Source: an uncultured Aquimarina sp.
GTDB lineage: Bacteria > Bacteroidota > Bacteroidia > Flavobacteriales > Flavobacteriaceae
Assembly: GCA_947500845.1 (NCBI GenBank)
Contig: CANMTP010000003.1
Location: 124,001-188,000, forward strand
Direction of reading: 5' to 3'
DNA: 64,000 bases
Every line of letters begins with the position of its first letter. The first letter of the stretch is position 1. A model generated the notes under the pieces. It searched no databases. It had not been told where the DNA came from and saw only the letters and a program-made list of their open reading frames with translations. Made by a program: the position numbers and the translations under genes. Positions 1 through 8,386 of this stretch are shown piece after piece.

Positions 1-446
1 ACCATAAAAAATAGTTCTTTGAGTAAATTACGCGAGTTGATACGAATTCCTCTTGCCAATTGTTTTCCAAATGATGATTGGGAGGTAGTATTTCCCGTGT
101 TTCCTAATAGATACTTTTCTATCTTTTCTGAAACCGGACTCATAAACGGTGCAGATAAAGCCATAACTATATGTTTGTATAGAATTAGCCCCAACACAAT
201 AATTACTAATCCACCGATAAAGGTACTTATTGTCGAAAACGTTTCTGACCCCCACTCCCAAAGCCAAATCTTTGAAATAAAACGGCCCAAATTATCTGAA
301 AAAGAATAGGCTAATGCAACAAAAGTGACTCCTGTAACTAGACTAATTAGTATAGGTATTGCAAAATATTTCCATAATCCAAGTTTTGAAATCAGGTTGA
401 ATGTTCCAAAATAAGCTTTAATTGCATTAATAAAATTTTTTACCAT
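1..446 (-). CDS. EI24/CysZ-like membrane protein, partial (3' end outside window)
   Basis: The frame opens with ATG at 446 (MVKNFINAIKAYFGTFNLIS) and stays open to the window edge, giving about 148 residues. Two strongly hydrophobic segments lie near residues 33-50 and 75-90, followed by a conserved-looking stretch (ALSAPFMSPVSEKIE). This pattern fits the EI24 (etoposide-induced 2.4/CysZ-like) membrane family. In Flavobacteriaceae a gene of this family commonly sits in the heme cluster next to hemF and hemB; that those genes lie to the left is inference. It is the last visible gene of the minus-strand hem operon, 60 bp after the potassium transporter. Its substrate is unknown; CysZ proteins in other bacteria move sulfate. 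Confidence 0.75.
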   Translation of the reverse strand, partial: MVKNFINAIKAYFGTFNLISKLGLWKYFAIPILISLVTGVTFVALAYSFSDNLGRFISKIWLWEWGSETFSTISTFIGGLVIIVLGLILYKHIVMALSAPFMSPVSEKIEKYLLGNTGNTTSQSSFGKQLARGIRINSRNLLKELFFM

Positions 447-506
447 AATTACTTCGTTTGATCAATCTACCTATAAATGACGGCTTTCTAAAAGAGTTAT
501 TTAAAA

Positions 507-1862
507 CTAAACAGCTATATCTTCTTCTAGCACTTCTCTTTCTTCGTTAGTAATTGTTTTGGACCATATCGCTAAACCAAAAGTAAGAACTCCAAGCCTA
601 CCGATAAACATTAGTAGAATAATGACAGATTTGCCTACACTTGATAAACCTCCTGTTATTCCGGTACTTAATCCTACGGTTCCCAGTGCCGAAGCCACTT
701 CGAATAAGATTTTTTCAAATTCAAAGGATTCTGAGAAAGTAAGCAAAAAGGTTCCGAAAAAAATTATGGTGGTATAAAATATGAAGGAAGAAGTAGCAAT
801 GTATAGCCGTTCAAAAGGAATAGTTTTGCCTAAGAAAGTGATTTTTTTACTGCCTCTTATTCTACTTTTCATAATAGAAAAAACCGCTGTAAGTGTTGTA
901 ATTTTCATACCCCCTGCAGTACCCGAGGGTGATGCTCCTATATACATCAAAAATGTAGTAACCAATAACATGGGTAGTACAAAACTACCAAAGTCGACAG
1001 TATTAAACCCGACCGTAGTCATTGCTGTCATCGATTGAAAAAATGCAGCTAAAAATCTCTCCTTACCCTGTAAATCTGCAACAGTAGGCTCTAAGAAATA
1101 AAAGAACCCAAAACCGAAGCTTAGTAAAAGTAAGAAACCTATAAAAATAATCTTTGTTGTAAAACTCAATTTATGACTTTTTTTCTTAAACCAAAGAATA
1201 AAATCAGTCACTACGATGAAACCTAAAGATCCTCCTATCGCTAGAAAGGAGATGATGAAATTTATAAAAGAATTATCTACGTATTCAGTAAAACCAGAAT
1301 TGAAAAGACTAAATCCAGCGGTACAAAAAGCACTTATGCTATGAAATATCGATATCCAAATCGCCTCAGAAAAAGATTTACCTTCTTGCATAAATGCTAT
1401 CAAAAAAAGTATAGTTCCCAAAACCTCCATGATCAATGTAAAAAGAATTACAGATTTCAGGAAATCTTTAATTTTTATCGTTACTGGTAGTGTAAATTCC
1501 GATTTTAACAGTTTTCTATGCCAATGGGTTATTCTTCTGGTAGTAGACAAAATCATAAATGTGGTAAAAGTCAGGTATCCAATACCTCCTAATTGAAAGA
1601 GAATCATCACCACAAGCTGTCCGCCAATATTATAAGTATCGAAAACACTTATAGTAACCAACCCTGTAGTAGAGACTGCTGAAGTGGCAATAAATAAATG
1701 ATCCAGCAGTGGCGCCGATTCCTTTTGTAACCAGGGAAGACTTAAAAGAATGAAGCCACCTAGAACATAGGTTAAAAAACCGTAGAATAAGTTTTGTTGT
1801 GGAGACCAGCTTCTTTTGAGTAAAACATACTTCTTGTTCAGATTGTTTAAAAATTCTTTCAT
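507..1862 (-). CDS. TrkH/KtrB-family potassium uptake channel subunit
   Basis: A 451-residue integral membrane protein with the four-repeat MPM architecture of the Trk/Ktr/HKT superfamily. Glycine filter motifs are visible in each repeat: STTGLVT (about residue 64-70), CTAGFS, TVGFN and TVGLSTG. Length is typical of KtrB. It should form the transmembrane dimer that imports K+ (or Na+) under control of a cytoplasmic TrkA/KtrA ring, but no trkA/ktrA gene is present in this window. The start is 4 bp after the stop of the upstream gene, so it is probably co-transcribed with the hem operon. The functional link to heme synthesis, if any, is unclear. Confidence 0.9.
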   Translation of the reverse strand: MKEFLNNLNKKYVLLKRSWSPQQNLFYGFLTYVLGGFILLSLPWLQKESAPLLDHLFIATSAVSTTGLVTISVFDTYNIGGQLVVMILFQLGGIGYLTFTTFMILSTTRRITHWHRKLLKSEFTLPVTIKIKDFLKSVILFTLIMEVLGTILFLIAFMQEGKSFSEAIWISIFHSISAFCTAGFSLFNSGFTEYVDNSFINFIISFLAIGGSLGFIVVTDFILWFKKKSHKLSFTTKIIFIGFLLLLSFGFGFFYFLEPTVADLQGKERFLAAFFQSMTAMTTVGFNTVDFGSFVLPMLLVTTFLMYIGASPSGTAGGMKITTLTAVFSIMKSRIRGSKKITFLGKTIPFERLYIATSSFIFYTTIIFFGTFLLTFSESFEFEKILFEVASALGTVGLSTGITGGLSSVGKSVIILLMFIGRLGVLTFGLAIWSKTITNEEREVLEEDIAV

Positions 1863-1866
1863 TGTA

Positions 1867-2349
1867 CTAAAGATGAACTAAGATTCTAGGAAAATTTTTT
1901 ATCTCATTACTATTTTTAACACGAACAGACATTTTTGTTTTTTGTCTTAGATATTCGACTATTTCTGTGTCAGATTTACCAACAAGTGAACTAAAAAGCT
2001 CTCTTCCTACCCCATTATTATGAAGATCCATTTCTCTTTCAAGATGATTATTAGGAGAAAGGTCCTCATGCAAATCTGTCACTTGCTTAGCCCAATCTAC
2101 AGCTTTTTGTTGATTTTTATTAACTCTATACGCAACTTTACAAATCAAAAGATTCCACAATGCATGTCTGAATGCATTTTCTCTTCCATTAGCATGGTGA
2201 GTTTTTCCATAAAATTTATCACTAATATGTAGTGTTTGCTTTGTTGCTTTTAGTGTTGGCCAAATCAAAAGAGGTTTGCGAAGCATTAAAAAAGTTAGCG
2301 AGAATACTTCTTGCAGACTTAACTTTTTTACAGTGCTCCAAATATTCAT
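1867..2349 (-). CDS. DUF6973-type conserved hypothetical protein
   Basis: A 160-residue protein without signal peptide or membrane segment. A central motif HHANGRENAFRHALWN (about residues 51-66) followed by a conserved HxxH-poor acidic region (DLHEDLSPNNHLEREMDLHNN) resembles the DUF6973 family found in Bacteroidota, sometimes as the C-terminal domain of secreted or RHS-like proteins. The histidine, asparagine and aspartate pattern suggests an enzyme, but no reaction can be assigned. It starts 2 bp downstream of hemE and is followed at 4 bp by the potassium transporter, so it belongs to the same transcription unit. The family assignment is from memory of the motif. Confidence 0.65.
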   Translation of the reverse strand: MNIWSTVKKLSLQEVFSLTFLMLRKPLLIWPTLKATKQTLHISDKFYGKTHHANGRENAFRHALWNLLICKVAYRVNKNQQKAVDWAKQVTDLHEDLSPNNHLEREMDLHNNGVGRELFSSLVGKSDTEIVEYLRQKTKMSVRVKNSNEIKNFPRILVHL

Positions 2350-2351
2350 TC

Positions 2352-3383
2352 TTACCCCTTATATTCTTTTACTGCATCTACAAATGCTCTGGCATTTTCA
2401 ACAGGAATGTTGGGCAAAATACCATGACCTAGATTAGCAATATATCGATCCTTGCCAAATTCATCAATCATTTGCTTGACCATTTTTTTAATTTCGGCCG
2501 GTGGTGACAATAACCTTGATGGGTCAAAATTACCCTGTAACGTGATATTGCCACCTGTAAGATAACGCGCATTTCTGGCAGAGCAAGTCCAATCTATACC
2601 CAGTGCAGATGCACCCGATTTTGCCATTTCCTGTAATGCAAACCAACATCCTTTACCAAAAACGATTACTTCGGTTTCTTTTTTTAACACGTCTACTATT
2701 TGTTGAATATATTTCCAGGAAAATTCCTGATAATCCACTGGAGATAACATGCCTCCCCAACTATCAAATACCTGTACCGCATTTACTCCGGCTGCAACTT
2801 TGGCTTTAAGGTAGGAAATAGTCGTATCAGTGATTTTTTGCAATAATTGATGTGCTGCTTCAGGTTGCGTAAAACACAATTCTTTCGCCTTATCAAAATT
2901 CTTTGATCCTTGTCCTTGTACAGCATAACATAAAATGGTCCAGGGAGAACCTGCAAAACCTATTAAAGGAACTCGATTATCCAAACGTTCTTTAGTCAGT
3001 TTGATGGCATCCATAACATATCCCAGCTCCTCTTGTATATTGGGTACAATGACTTGCTCAACATCTTTGAGCGATCTAATTGGGTTAGGCAACCAGGGGC
3101 CAATGCCTTCTTTCATCTCAACTTCGATGTTCATCGCTTGCGGAATGACCAAAATATCACTGAACAAAATTGCTGCATCAGGACCAATAATATCAATGGG
3201 CTGCACGGTAATCTCTGAAGCTAACTCAGGTGTTCTACAACGAGTAAAGAAATCGTATTTTCTTTTTAACGCCATAAATTCAGGAAGATACCTTCCCGCT
3301 TGACGCATCATCCAAACCGGCGGACGCTCTACTGTTTCTCCCTTAAGAGCCTTAAGAAATAGGTCGTTTTTAATATGTGTCAT
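2352..3383 (-). CDS. hemE: uroporphyrinogen decarboxylase
   Basis: 343 residues, the usual HemE length. It decarboxylates the four acetate side chains of uroporphyrinogen III to give coproporphyrinogen III in the cytoplasm. The N-terminal signature [16 protein letters not shown] (residues 20-35), which carries the substrate-binding arginines, the VIPQAMN segment with FSDILVIP before it, and the [16 protein letters not shown]-terminal signature are all present. It follows hemD, separated by a 71-bp spacer filled by an inverted pair of palindromic repeats (3391-3471), and it is tightly coupled to the DUF6973-type gene downstream. Start ATG at 3383 matches the usual N-terminus. Confidence 0.97.
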   Translation of the reverse strand: MTHIKNDLFLKALKGETVERPPVWMMRQAGRYLPEFMALKRKYDFFTRCRTPELASEITVQPIDIIGPDAAILFSDILVIPQAMNIEVEMKEGIGPWLPNPIRSLKDVEQVIVPNIQEELGYVMDAIKLTKERLDNRVPLIGFAGSPWTILCYAVQGQGSKNFDKAKELCFTQPEAAHQLLQKITDTTISYLKAKVAAGVNAVQVFDSWGGMLSPVDYQEFSWKYIQQIVDVLKKETEVIVFGKGCWFALQEMAKSGASALGIDWTCSARNARYLTGGNITLQGNFDPSRLLSPPAEIKKMVKQMIDEFGKDRYIANLGHGILPNIPVENARAFVDAVKEYKG

Positions 3384-3390
3384 AACTTAG

Positions 3391-3471
3391 CTGTCATCCT
3401 GAACTTGTTTCAGGATCTTTTTATCGTTTTACGTTATTCTAGATGGATCCCAGATCAAGTCTGGGATGACA
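3391..3471. repeat. inverted pair of REP-like palindromes (family A)
   Basis: Two palindromic units, 3391-3416 (CTGTCATCCTGAAC...CAGGATC) and 3446-3471 (GATCCCAGA...CTGGGATGACA), face each other across a 29-bp spacer. Each unit is itself a hairpin (GATCCTGAAAC/GTTTCAGGATC-like). The right unit overlaps the 3' end of hemD and supplies its stop codon at 3455-3457. Units beginning TGTCATCC are a common dispersed intergenic repeat of Bacteroidota; related ones lie at 18943-19090. Confidence 0.8.
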
Positions 3472-4552
3472 AATCTTGGTTAAAATATTTCACCGCTTGA
3501 ACAATAACATTCTCTACGGTAGGCTTGTTTGCTATTACAACATGCTCTGTATATTTTTTAGCTTCAGAAGCTGTTGTGTTTCCAATACAAAAAACGATAC
3601 TCCTGCCAATTGTATTCTCTTTAATATAGCTTTGAATTCCTGATGGACTAAAAAATAAAATTCCATCAAACGAGCGATTAAATTTCTTTGAATTTAAACT
3701 CGTTTTGTAGACTATTTGCTCTTTTAATGCTACTTTTTGATCTTTCAGAAGTTCTGGCAGCTCCTTTCTTCTTAAATTTCCGCAAAAAAACAAAAAAGAC
3801 TCGTTTTTATGCTTTTTTACTATGAAATTAGCCAAATCTGAAGCATTTAAAGCAGTTTTGATTACTTTTTTTCCATTTTCCTCTAAAAGTCTTTTTGTAT
3901 TTTCACCTACACAAAAACAATTTGAAACGTTTATTTTAGAATTTAAAACCGCTTTAATCGCATTTTTGCTCGTAAAGATCATATTTTGAATCTCGTCTTG
4001 CACATCAACATCCAACAATTCGATCTTAATAGCATCATACGCTACAAAACCAATCCCAGAATTAAGCAACAATTCTTTTTGAGCAGTTGTAAGTTTTTTG
4101 GTGGATAGAATAGAACAGTTCCTTCTCCCTTGAGGAAGAAGGTTAGGATGAGGGTGATACTCGGTATTACTCTCATCTTGTTGATTATTTATGTACGGCG
4201 GGACTTCTTCTTGGCTTTCTATATTATTTTGAATGCTTCTAAAAATAATCTCAGGATTTTCAAATACTACTTTATTTTCGAATCTAAGAACTGAATATCC
4301 CAAAGCTTCAAGCTGCAAATCTCTTAATTGGTCCTTTTCTTGTTGAAGAATATCACTATGGTATTCTCCATCCAATTCAATAATAAGTCGATTATCCATA
4401 TTTATGAAATCAACAATATATTTTTTTAATGGGTGTTGTCTTCTGAATTTCAAATTCTCAAATCTACGGTTACGAAGATGCTTCCAAAGTTTTGCTTCAG
4501 CTTTGGTTTGTTCTTTTCGAAGTGATCTTGATATTTGAGTTTTTACATTCAT
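3455..4552 (-). CDS. hemD: DUF559 (Vsr-like) domain fused to uroporphyrinogen-III synthase HemD
   Basis: A 365-residue fusion (ATG at 4552; a GTG at 4564 would add 4 repeat-encoded residues). Residues about 1-115 are a DUF559 domain of the Vsr-like restriction endonuclease fold, with VDF (D48), ELDGEYH (E59, D61, H65) and GYSVLRF. Residues 133-144 (HPHPNLLPQGRR) are translated from a palindromic repeat. Residues about 147-365 match the normal 219-residue HemD, starting SILSTKKLTTAQKELLL; HemD closes hydroxymethylbilane to uroporphyrinogen III. No ATG, GTG or TTG lies between the linker and the HemD core, so HemD has lost its own start and should be made only as a fusion. The C-terminal DLSSQT and stop also come from a repeat. 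Position between hemC and hemE supports the assignment. Whether the fusion is cleaved or functional is unknown. Confidence 0.88.
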   Translation of the reverse strand: MNVKTQISRSLRKEQTKAEAKLWKHLRNRRFENLKFRRQHPLKKYIVDFINMDNRLIIELDGEYHSDILQQEKDQLRDLQLEALGYSVLRFENKVVFENPEIIFRSIQNNIESQEEVPPYINNQQDESNTEYHPHPNLLPQGRRNCSILSTKKLTTAQKELLLNSGIGFVAYDAIKIELLDVDVQDEIQNMIFTSKNAIKAVLNSKINVSNCFCVGENTKRLLEENGKKVIKTALNASDLANFIVKKHKNESFLFFCGNLRRKELPELLKDQKVALKEQIVYKTSLNSKKFNRSFDGILFFSPSGIQSYIKENTIGRSIVFCIGNTTASEAKKYTEHVVIANKPTVENVIVQAVKYFNQDLSSQT

Positions 4553-4588
4553 GTAACCCCTCACCCTAGCCCTCTCCTCAAGGAGAGT
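4121..4588 (-). mobile_element. repeat-flanked DUF559 cassette inserted at the 5' end of hemD
   Basis: About 468 bp bounded by two inverted palindromic repeats: 4121-4157 (hairpin CCTTCTCCCTTGAGGAAGAAGG then TTAGGATGAGGGTGA) and 4557-4588 (CCCCTCACCCTAG then hairpin CCTCTCCTCAAGGAGAG). Hairpins point outward and the GAGGG/CCCTC motifs point inward, with the DUF559 reading frame filling the interior. The DUF559 start codon is 4 bp from the right repeat. The identical arrangement with a 15-bp interior occurs at 14520-14600. I infer a REPIN-like mobile unit carrying its own gene. No clear target duplication is visible. Confidence 0.65.
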
Positions 4589-4612
4589 GAATAAGAGTGC
4601 CTTTTTATATTT

Positions 4613-5524
4613 TTACTTTAGATTCTTTTTTATCTTCGCCATCAATTCCTTACCTCCATTTTTCAAAATCTCACGTGCACAATTTTGACCAAAATTTTGC
4701 TCTTCACCTATTTTTACCTTTTTGATGACCTCAATCTTATGTTGGCCATCAAGGCTAAACAACGCTCCCCTGAAAAGAATTGAATCATTTTCTAGTGTTG
4801 CTAAGGCACCAATTGGTGCGGTACACCCTCCTTCTAATTCTCTTAAAAATGCTCGCTCTATATGCACACAAATTTCTGATGGTTTATGATTTAAATGAGC
4901 AAGTGCCTCTTTACAATACACATCATCATCTTTGGTAACTACCAACATAGCTCCTTGTGCGGGAGCTGGCACCATCCAATTTAAATCAATATAGTTTTCT
5001 GGTTTCAGATCAATACGTTCTAATCCTGCTGCTGCGAAAATGGCGCCATTCCAATTACTATCCTGTAGTTTTTGCATACGAGTATTCACATTCCCTCTTA
5101 AATTCATAACAGCATGTGTTGGGTATTTATGTAACCATTGCGCTTTTCTACGAAGACTACCTGTTGCAATAGTACCTCCATCCTCCAGAAAGCCTATTCC
5201 TTTGTGTACCAAAATATCACTTACATTAGCTCTTTTTAATATTGCCGCTTCAACAATTCCCTTAGGCAAAGCAGTGGGAACGTCTTTCATAGAATGAACA
5301 GCAATATCAATATCGCCATTGATCATAGCTACATCCAGGGTTTTGGTAAAAATCCCTGTGATTCCCAATTCATATAATGGTTTATCCAAAATAATATCCC
5401 CCGTAGATTTTACCGGTACAAGCGCTGTACTATAATCCAAATCACGAAGATGATTTTGTACCGTACGGGCTTGCCAAAGCGCCAATTCACTATCTCTGGT
5501 ACCTATTCGAATTATTCTGCCCAA
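4613..5524 (-). CDS. hemC: porphobilinogen deaminase (hydroxymethylbilane synthase)
   Basis: 303 residues, standard for HemC. It polymerises four porphobilinogens into hydroxymethylbilane using a covalently bound dipyrromethane cofactor. Visible are RIGTRDSELALWQA at the N-terminus, HSMKD with the catalytic aspartate (D81), ATGSLRRKAQ (cofactor-binding arginines near 125-126), and LEGGCTAPIGA with the cofactor-attaching cysteine (C234). It begins 2 bp after hemA ends, so the two are surely co-transcribed. The 60-bp gap to the hemD fusion holds the right-hand repeat of the DUF559 cassette. Confidence 0.97.
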   Translation of the reverse strand: MGRIIRIGTRDSELALWQARTVQNHLRDLDYSTALVPVKSTGDIILDKPLYELGITGIFTKTLDVAMINGDIDIAVHSMKDVPTALPKGIVEAAILKRANVSDILVHKGIGFLEDGGTIATGSLRRKAQWLHKYPTHAVMNLRGNVNTRMQKLQDSNWNGAIFAAAGLERIDLKPENYIDLNWMVPAPAQGAMLVVTKDDDVYCKEALAHLNHKPSEICVHIERAFLRELEGGCTAPIGALATLENDSILFRGALFSLDGQHKIEVIKKVKIGEEQNFGQNCAREILKNGGKELMAKIKKNLK

Positions 5525-5526
5525 GA

Positions 5527-6777
5527 CTATTTGTTTTGTAATTGGAAAACTTTCTGAATCAGTTCTAAACTTTCATCTGCCGAAGTGTTTTCATCTTTAA
5601 GATGATTGGCAAAGTGATTGGTAATTCTCTGGATTATTCTGCTACTGATAATATCTGCCTGTTCTTCATCAAAATCTGAATATTTCTTGCGTTGCAGATT
5701 AATCTCTGCTTCTTTTAATGAAGTTAGTTTATTTTTTAAGGCTTTGATGGTTGGTGCAAATTTTCTAGTTTCCAACCAACTGTCGAACTCTACTTTTATC
5801 TCTTCAATAATAGTTTCGGCTTTTGGGATATGCTCTTTTCGACGTTGTAATGTTTGATCGGTCATTTTAGAAAGATCATCCAGGTGTACCAGGGTTACAT
5901 TAGGCAACTCTGTGACATCGACTGCTACATTTCTTGGAATAGACAAGTCCAAAATAAGCAAGGGCTTCTCGGAATGGATCAATTCTTTAGAAATTGTAGG
6001 TTTTTGCGCTCCTGTAGCTACAATAAGTACATCAGAAGTTGCAATTTCAGACTGAATGTTAGCGTAGTCTTTTACTACAAGATTAAACTTTCCTGCAATT
6101 TCTTCTGCTTTGGTCTTAGTTCTATTAACTAAAACGATATGATCGTTCTTGGTATGTTTTACTAGATTTTCACAGGTGTTTCTTCCTATCTTTCCAGTAC
6201 CAAAAAGCAATAAGTTCTTGTCAGAAACATGAGGTACTCTTGCTAGTATATATTGTACCGCTGCAAAACTTACTGAAGTAGCGCCACTAGAAATCTCGGT
6301 TTCATTCTTAATTCTTTTACTTGCTTGAATCACAGCATTCAACAGACGTTCCATAAAAGGGTTTACCATTTCCTCTTTCTTGGATTGCTTAAAGCTTATT
6401 TTTAATTGGCTAATAATTTCAAAATCACCAAGAATCTGGCTATCCAGCCCAGTACCCACCTTAAAAAGGTGAGCAACAGCAGCACTATTTTTGTGAACGT
6501 AGGCTACTTTCTCAAATTCTTCTATCGTACCGTGCGTATGTTCACAAAGTAATTTGATTAACTGAAAAGGATGCTCTGCAAAACCATATAATTCGGTTCT
6601 ATTGCAAGTAGAAATAACAATAAGAGAAGAAATCCCCTCTTCTTTAGCTTGTAAAAGGATATTTTTTTTGGCCTCATTCCCAACACTAAAATGACCTCTC
6701 ACCTCGGCGTCAGCTTTTTTGTAACTAAGACCGATTGCATAAAAATGTTTTCCTTTAGCTCGCAGATGGGGCTCCAT
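5527..6777 (-). CDS. hemA: glutamyl-tRNA reductase
   Basis: 416 residues. It reduces Glu-tRNA(Glu) to glutamate-1-semialdehyde with NADPH, the first committed step of the C5 heme pathway. The catalytic nucleophile is in STCNRTELYG (C58). The NADPH-binding Rossmann segment LLFGTGKIGRNTCENL lies near residues 190-206, and a C-terminal helical dimerisation region follows. It is the first gene of the minus-strand hem operon, with a TACTTTTG -7 box at 6803-6810 upstream, and is divergent from an AraC-type regulator. Confidence 0.97.
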   Translation of the reverse strand: MEPHLRAKGKHFYAIGLSYKKADAEVRGHFSVGNEAKKNILLQAKEEGISSLIVISTCNRTELYGFAEHPFQLIKLLCEHTHGTIEEFEKVAYVHKNSAAVAHLFKVGTGLDSQILGDFEIISQLKISFKQSKKEEMVNPFMERLLNAVIQASKRIKNETEISSGATSVSFAAVQYILARVPHVSDKNLLLFGTGKIGRNTCENLVKHTKNDHIVLVNRTKTKAEEIAGKFNLVVKDYANIQSEIATSDVLIVATGAQKPTISKELIHSEKPLLILDLSIPRNVAVDVTELPNVTLVHLDDLSKMTDQTLQRRKEHIPKAETIIEEIKVEFDSWLETRKFAPTIKALKNKLTSLKEAEINLQRKKYSDFDEEQADIISSRIIQRITNHFANHLKDENTSADESLELIQKVFQLQNK

Positions 6778-6802
6778 GTATTTTTTATTCCGTTTACTGA
6801 AG

Positions 6803-6810
6803 CAAAAGTA
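6803..6810 (-). promoter_or_regulatory. -7 promoter element of the hemA operon
   Basis: On the minus strand the bases read TACTTTTG, matching the Bacteroidota -7 consensus TAnnTTTG, 26 bp before the hemA start codon. No clear TTG at the -33 position was found, so this is a motif-level prediction. Confidence 0.5.
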
Positions 6811-6869
6811 TTTTACAAAATCCTTAAAAAATAACGCTAGAAGAATAATAAGTAACGAAATGTGGTATT

Positions 6870-6946
6870 ATCGATAGTTTTTTACCTTAAAACCGTCTAA
6901 AACCTCTATTTTTGCTACAATCAAACAAAACTTTTCTCGATAGTTT
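6870..6946 (+). promoter_or_regulatory. direct repeat TCGATAGTTT in the hemA/araC divergent region
   Basis: The 10-mer TCGATAGTTT occurs at 6870-6879 and 6937-6946, in the same orientation with starts 67 bp apart, inside the 201-bp divergent intergenic region. It may be a binding site for the adjacent AraC-family protein; this is inference from position only. Confidence 0.3.
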
Positions 6947-6978
6947 AAATTGTTTCTAAATAAAATATATTTGCCATT

Positions 6979-7869
6979 ATGGAAATTGAACTAAAAAATA
7001 ACGCTCCAGGGATTTTAGAGGAAACCCAGATTGAAGACGGTTTTTTAATTCTAAAATTTCAAAACGAAACTCATGATAATCAAAGAGTTATACGCGATAT
7101 TAATAGTAACTTCATTCAATTTCACTTCTGTATAAAAGGAGCCATTAAGTTCAATTTTAACAATGGGAGCTATGCCATCAATCTTATTGAAGAAAATTCT
7201 CTTTTACTGTACAATCCGCAACGAGATTTACCCATGAATCTTGAAATGGAAAAAGATTCCTGGTTAATTACGATTCTTATTTCTATTAAGAAATTCCATT
7301 CTTTATTTTCTCGAGAGGCAGACTTTATTCCTTTTCTTGGTGAGGGCAATCGCGATAGAAAATACTATACCGATGCCAGTATTTCACCTTCGATGGCAGT
7401 AGTTTTAAATCAAATAATGAATTATAGTCTTCATCGGTCTATTAAACTATTATATTTCAAGGGGAAGGCTTATGAACTGTTAAGTCTATATTTTAATCGG
7501 CCGGAAGATGCAGATACAGAGCAATGTCCTTTTCTGGTTGACGAAGAAAATGTATTAAAAATTAGAAAAGCCAAAGAAATTATCATTGCAAGAATGGCAG
7601 AGCCTCCTACTTTACAGGAATTATCTAAAGAAATAGGATTGCCATTAAAAAAATTAAAAGATGGTTTTAAACAAATCTATGGTGAACCAGTTTATGCTTT
7701 CTTGTTTGATTACAAAATGGAGGTAGCCCGACAACTGCTCGCATCAGGAAGTCATAATGTAAACGAAGTAGGCCTGAAGGTAGGATACAGTACGGCAAGC
7801 CATTTTATTGCCGCATTTAAAAAGAAATTTGGCACTACTCCAAAAAAATATGTGATGAGTCTTAATTAA
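6979..7869 (+). CDS. AraC-family transcriptional regulator next to the heme operon
   Basis: 296 residues. An N-terminal cupin-like sensing region (about 1-190) is followed by an AraC double helix-turn-helix domain (about 197-296), with the first helix set at LQELSKEIGLPLKKLKDGFKQ and the diagnostic second HTH NEVGLKVGYSTASHFIAAFKKKFGTTPKKY. No membrane segment. It is divergent from hemA and upstream of hemH, an arrangement common in Flavobacteriaceae, so control of heme or iron genes is plausible but not shown. The ligand is unknown. Confidence 0.88.
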   Translation: MEIELKNNAPGILEETQIEDGFLILKFQNETHDNQRVIRDINSNFIQFHFCIKGAIKFNFNNGSYAINLIEENSLLLYNPQRDLPMNLEMEKDSWLITILISIKKFHSLFSREADFIPFLGEGNRDRKYYTDASISPSMAVVLNQIMNYSLHRSIKLLYFKGKAYELLSLYFNRPEDADTEQCPFLVDEENVLKIRKAKEIIIARMAEPPTLQELSKEIGLPLKKLKDGFKQIYGEPVYAFLFDYKMEVARQLLASGSHNVNEVGLKVGYSTASHFIAAFKKKFGTTPKKYVMSLN

Positions 7870-7876
7870 AGACTAT

Positions 7877-8056
7877 CTAGTCTGCTGATTCCACTCTGGG
7901 AATTCCCACTCCTTTTTGTAAAGATACTATTGAGTCATACATTCCTTGATCTTCTTCTGTAGTATCTACCAATACAGAGACGAAATCAAATTGCTCTAGT
8001 AATTCTAAAACAAAAGGTAGTTTGTCTTTTTCAACGTCTACGATTATACGTTTCAT
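7877..8056 (-). CDS. small conserved-looking protein, 59 residues
   Basis: ATG at 8054-8056 opens MKRIIVDVEKDKLPFVLELL and the frame runs 59 residues to TAG. It is acidic in the middle (DTTEEDQG) and has no cysteine, membrane segment or signal. The N-terminal pattern, a beta strand followed by KxxFxxELLxxFxF, resembles short Bacteroidota proteins that occur as antitoxin-like or stand-alone genes, but no toxin partner is adjacent. It is convergent with the AraC gene, 7 bp from its stop, and upstream of hemH on the opposite strand. The clean reading frame and codon use support a real gene; the function is unknown. Confidence 0.6.
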   Translation of the reverse strand: MKRIIVDVEKDKLPFVLELLEQFDFVSVLVDTTEEDQGMYDSIVSLQKGVGIPRVESAD

Positions 8057-8386
8057 GTGTTCTAATTATTGTTTGTTAACGGTCACATGCAACCCATATC
8101 TGTATACACAGTCTAAACAATTAAAAAAAATAGTTTTTAATGACTAAATCTTTCTTAATTGAATCGGGTTCATCTTGCTTTTTTTATTCCATCTAAAAGT
8201 ACTAAAATAAAATCAGTCAACTTTCAGTTTATCAGAATTTAACGTATTTATAAGGTTGATTGTTTTCTATAAAATCTGAATGGTTCTTACAGTAACATTT
8301 ATAAATCCTTGTATCAAAAACTCTTATGGTTTTTAGTATCATAACACTTTATAGTTTGTATTTTTGTTAATGAAAAAAGAAAAATT
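8057..8386. other. intergenic region upstream of hemH (330 bp)
   Basis: No gene is recognised. It holds the presumed promoters of the 59-residue gene (minus) and hemH (plus). A TATTTTTG box at 8359-8366, 21 bp before the hemH ATG, fits the -7 consensus but leaves only a very short leader. Confidence 0.4.

Noticed and set aside
4553-4564. GTG start for the DUF559-HemD fusion
   Set aside because: The first four codons would lie in the flanking repeat; ATG at 4552 gives the usual DUF559 N-terminus MNVKTQISRSL.
6966-6973. TATATTTG as promoter of the AraC gene
   Set aside because: It ends 5 bp before the ATG, leaving no room for a leader; kept only as a possible leaderless start.
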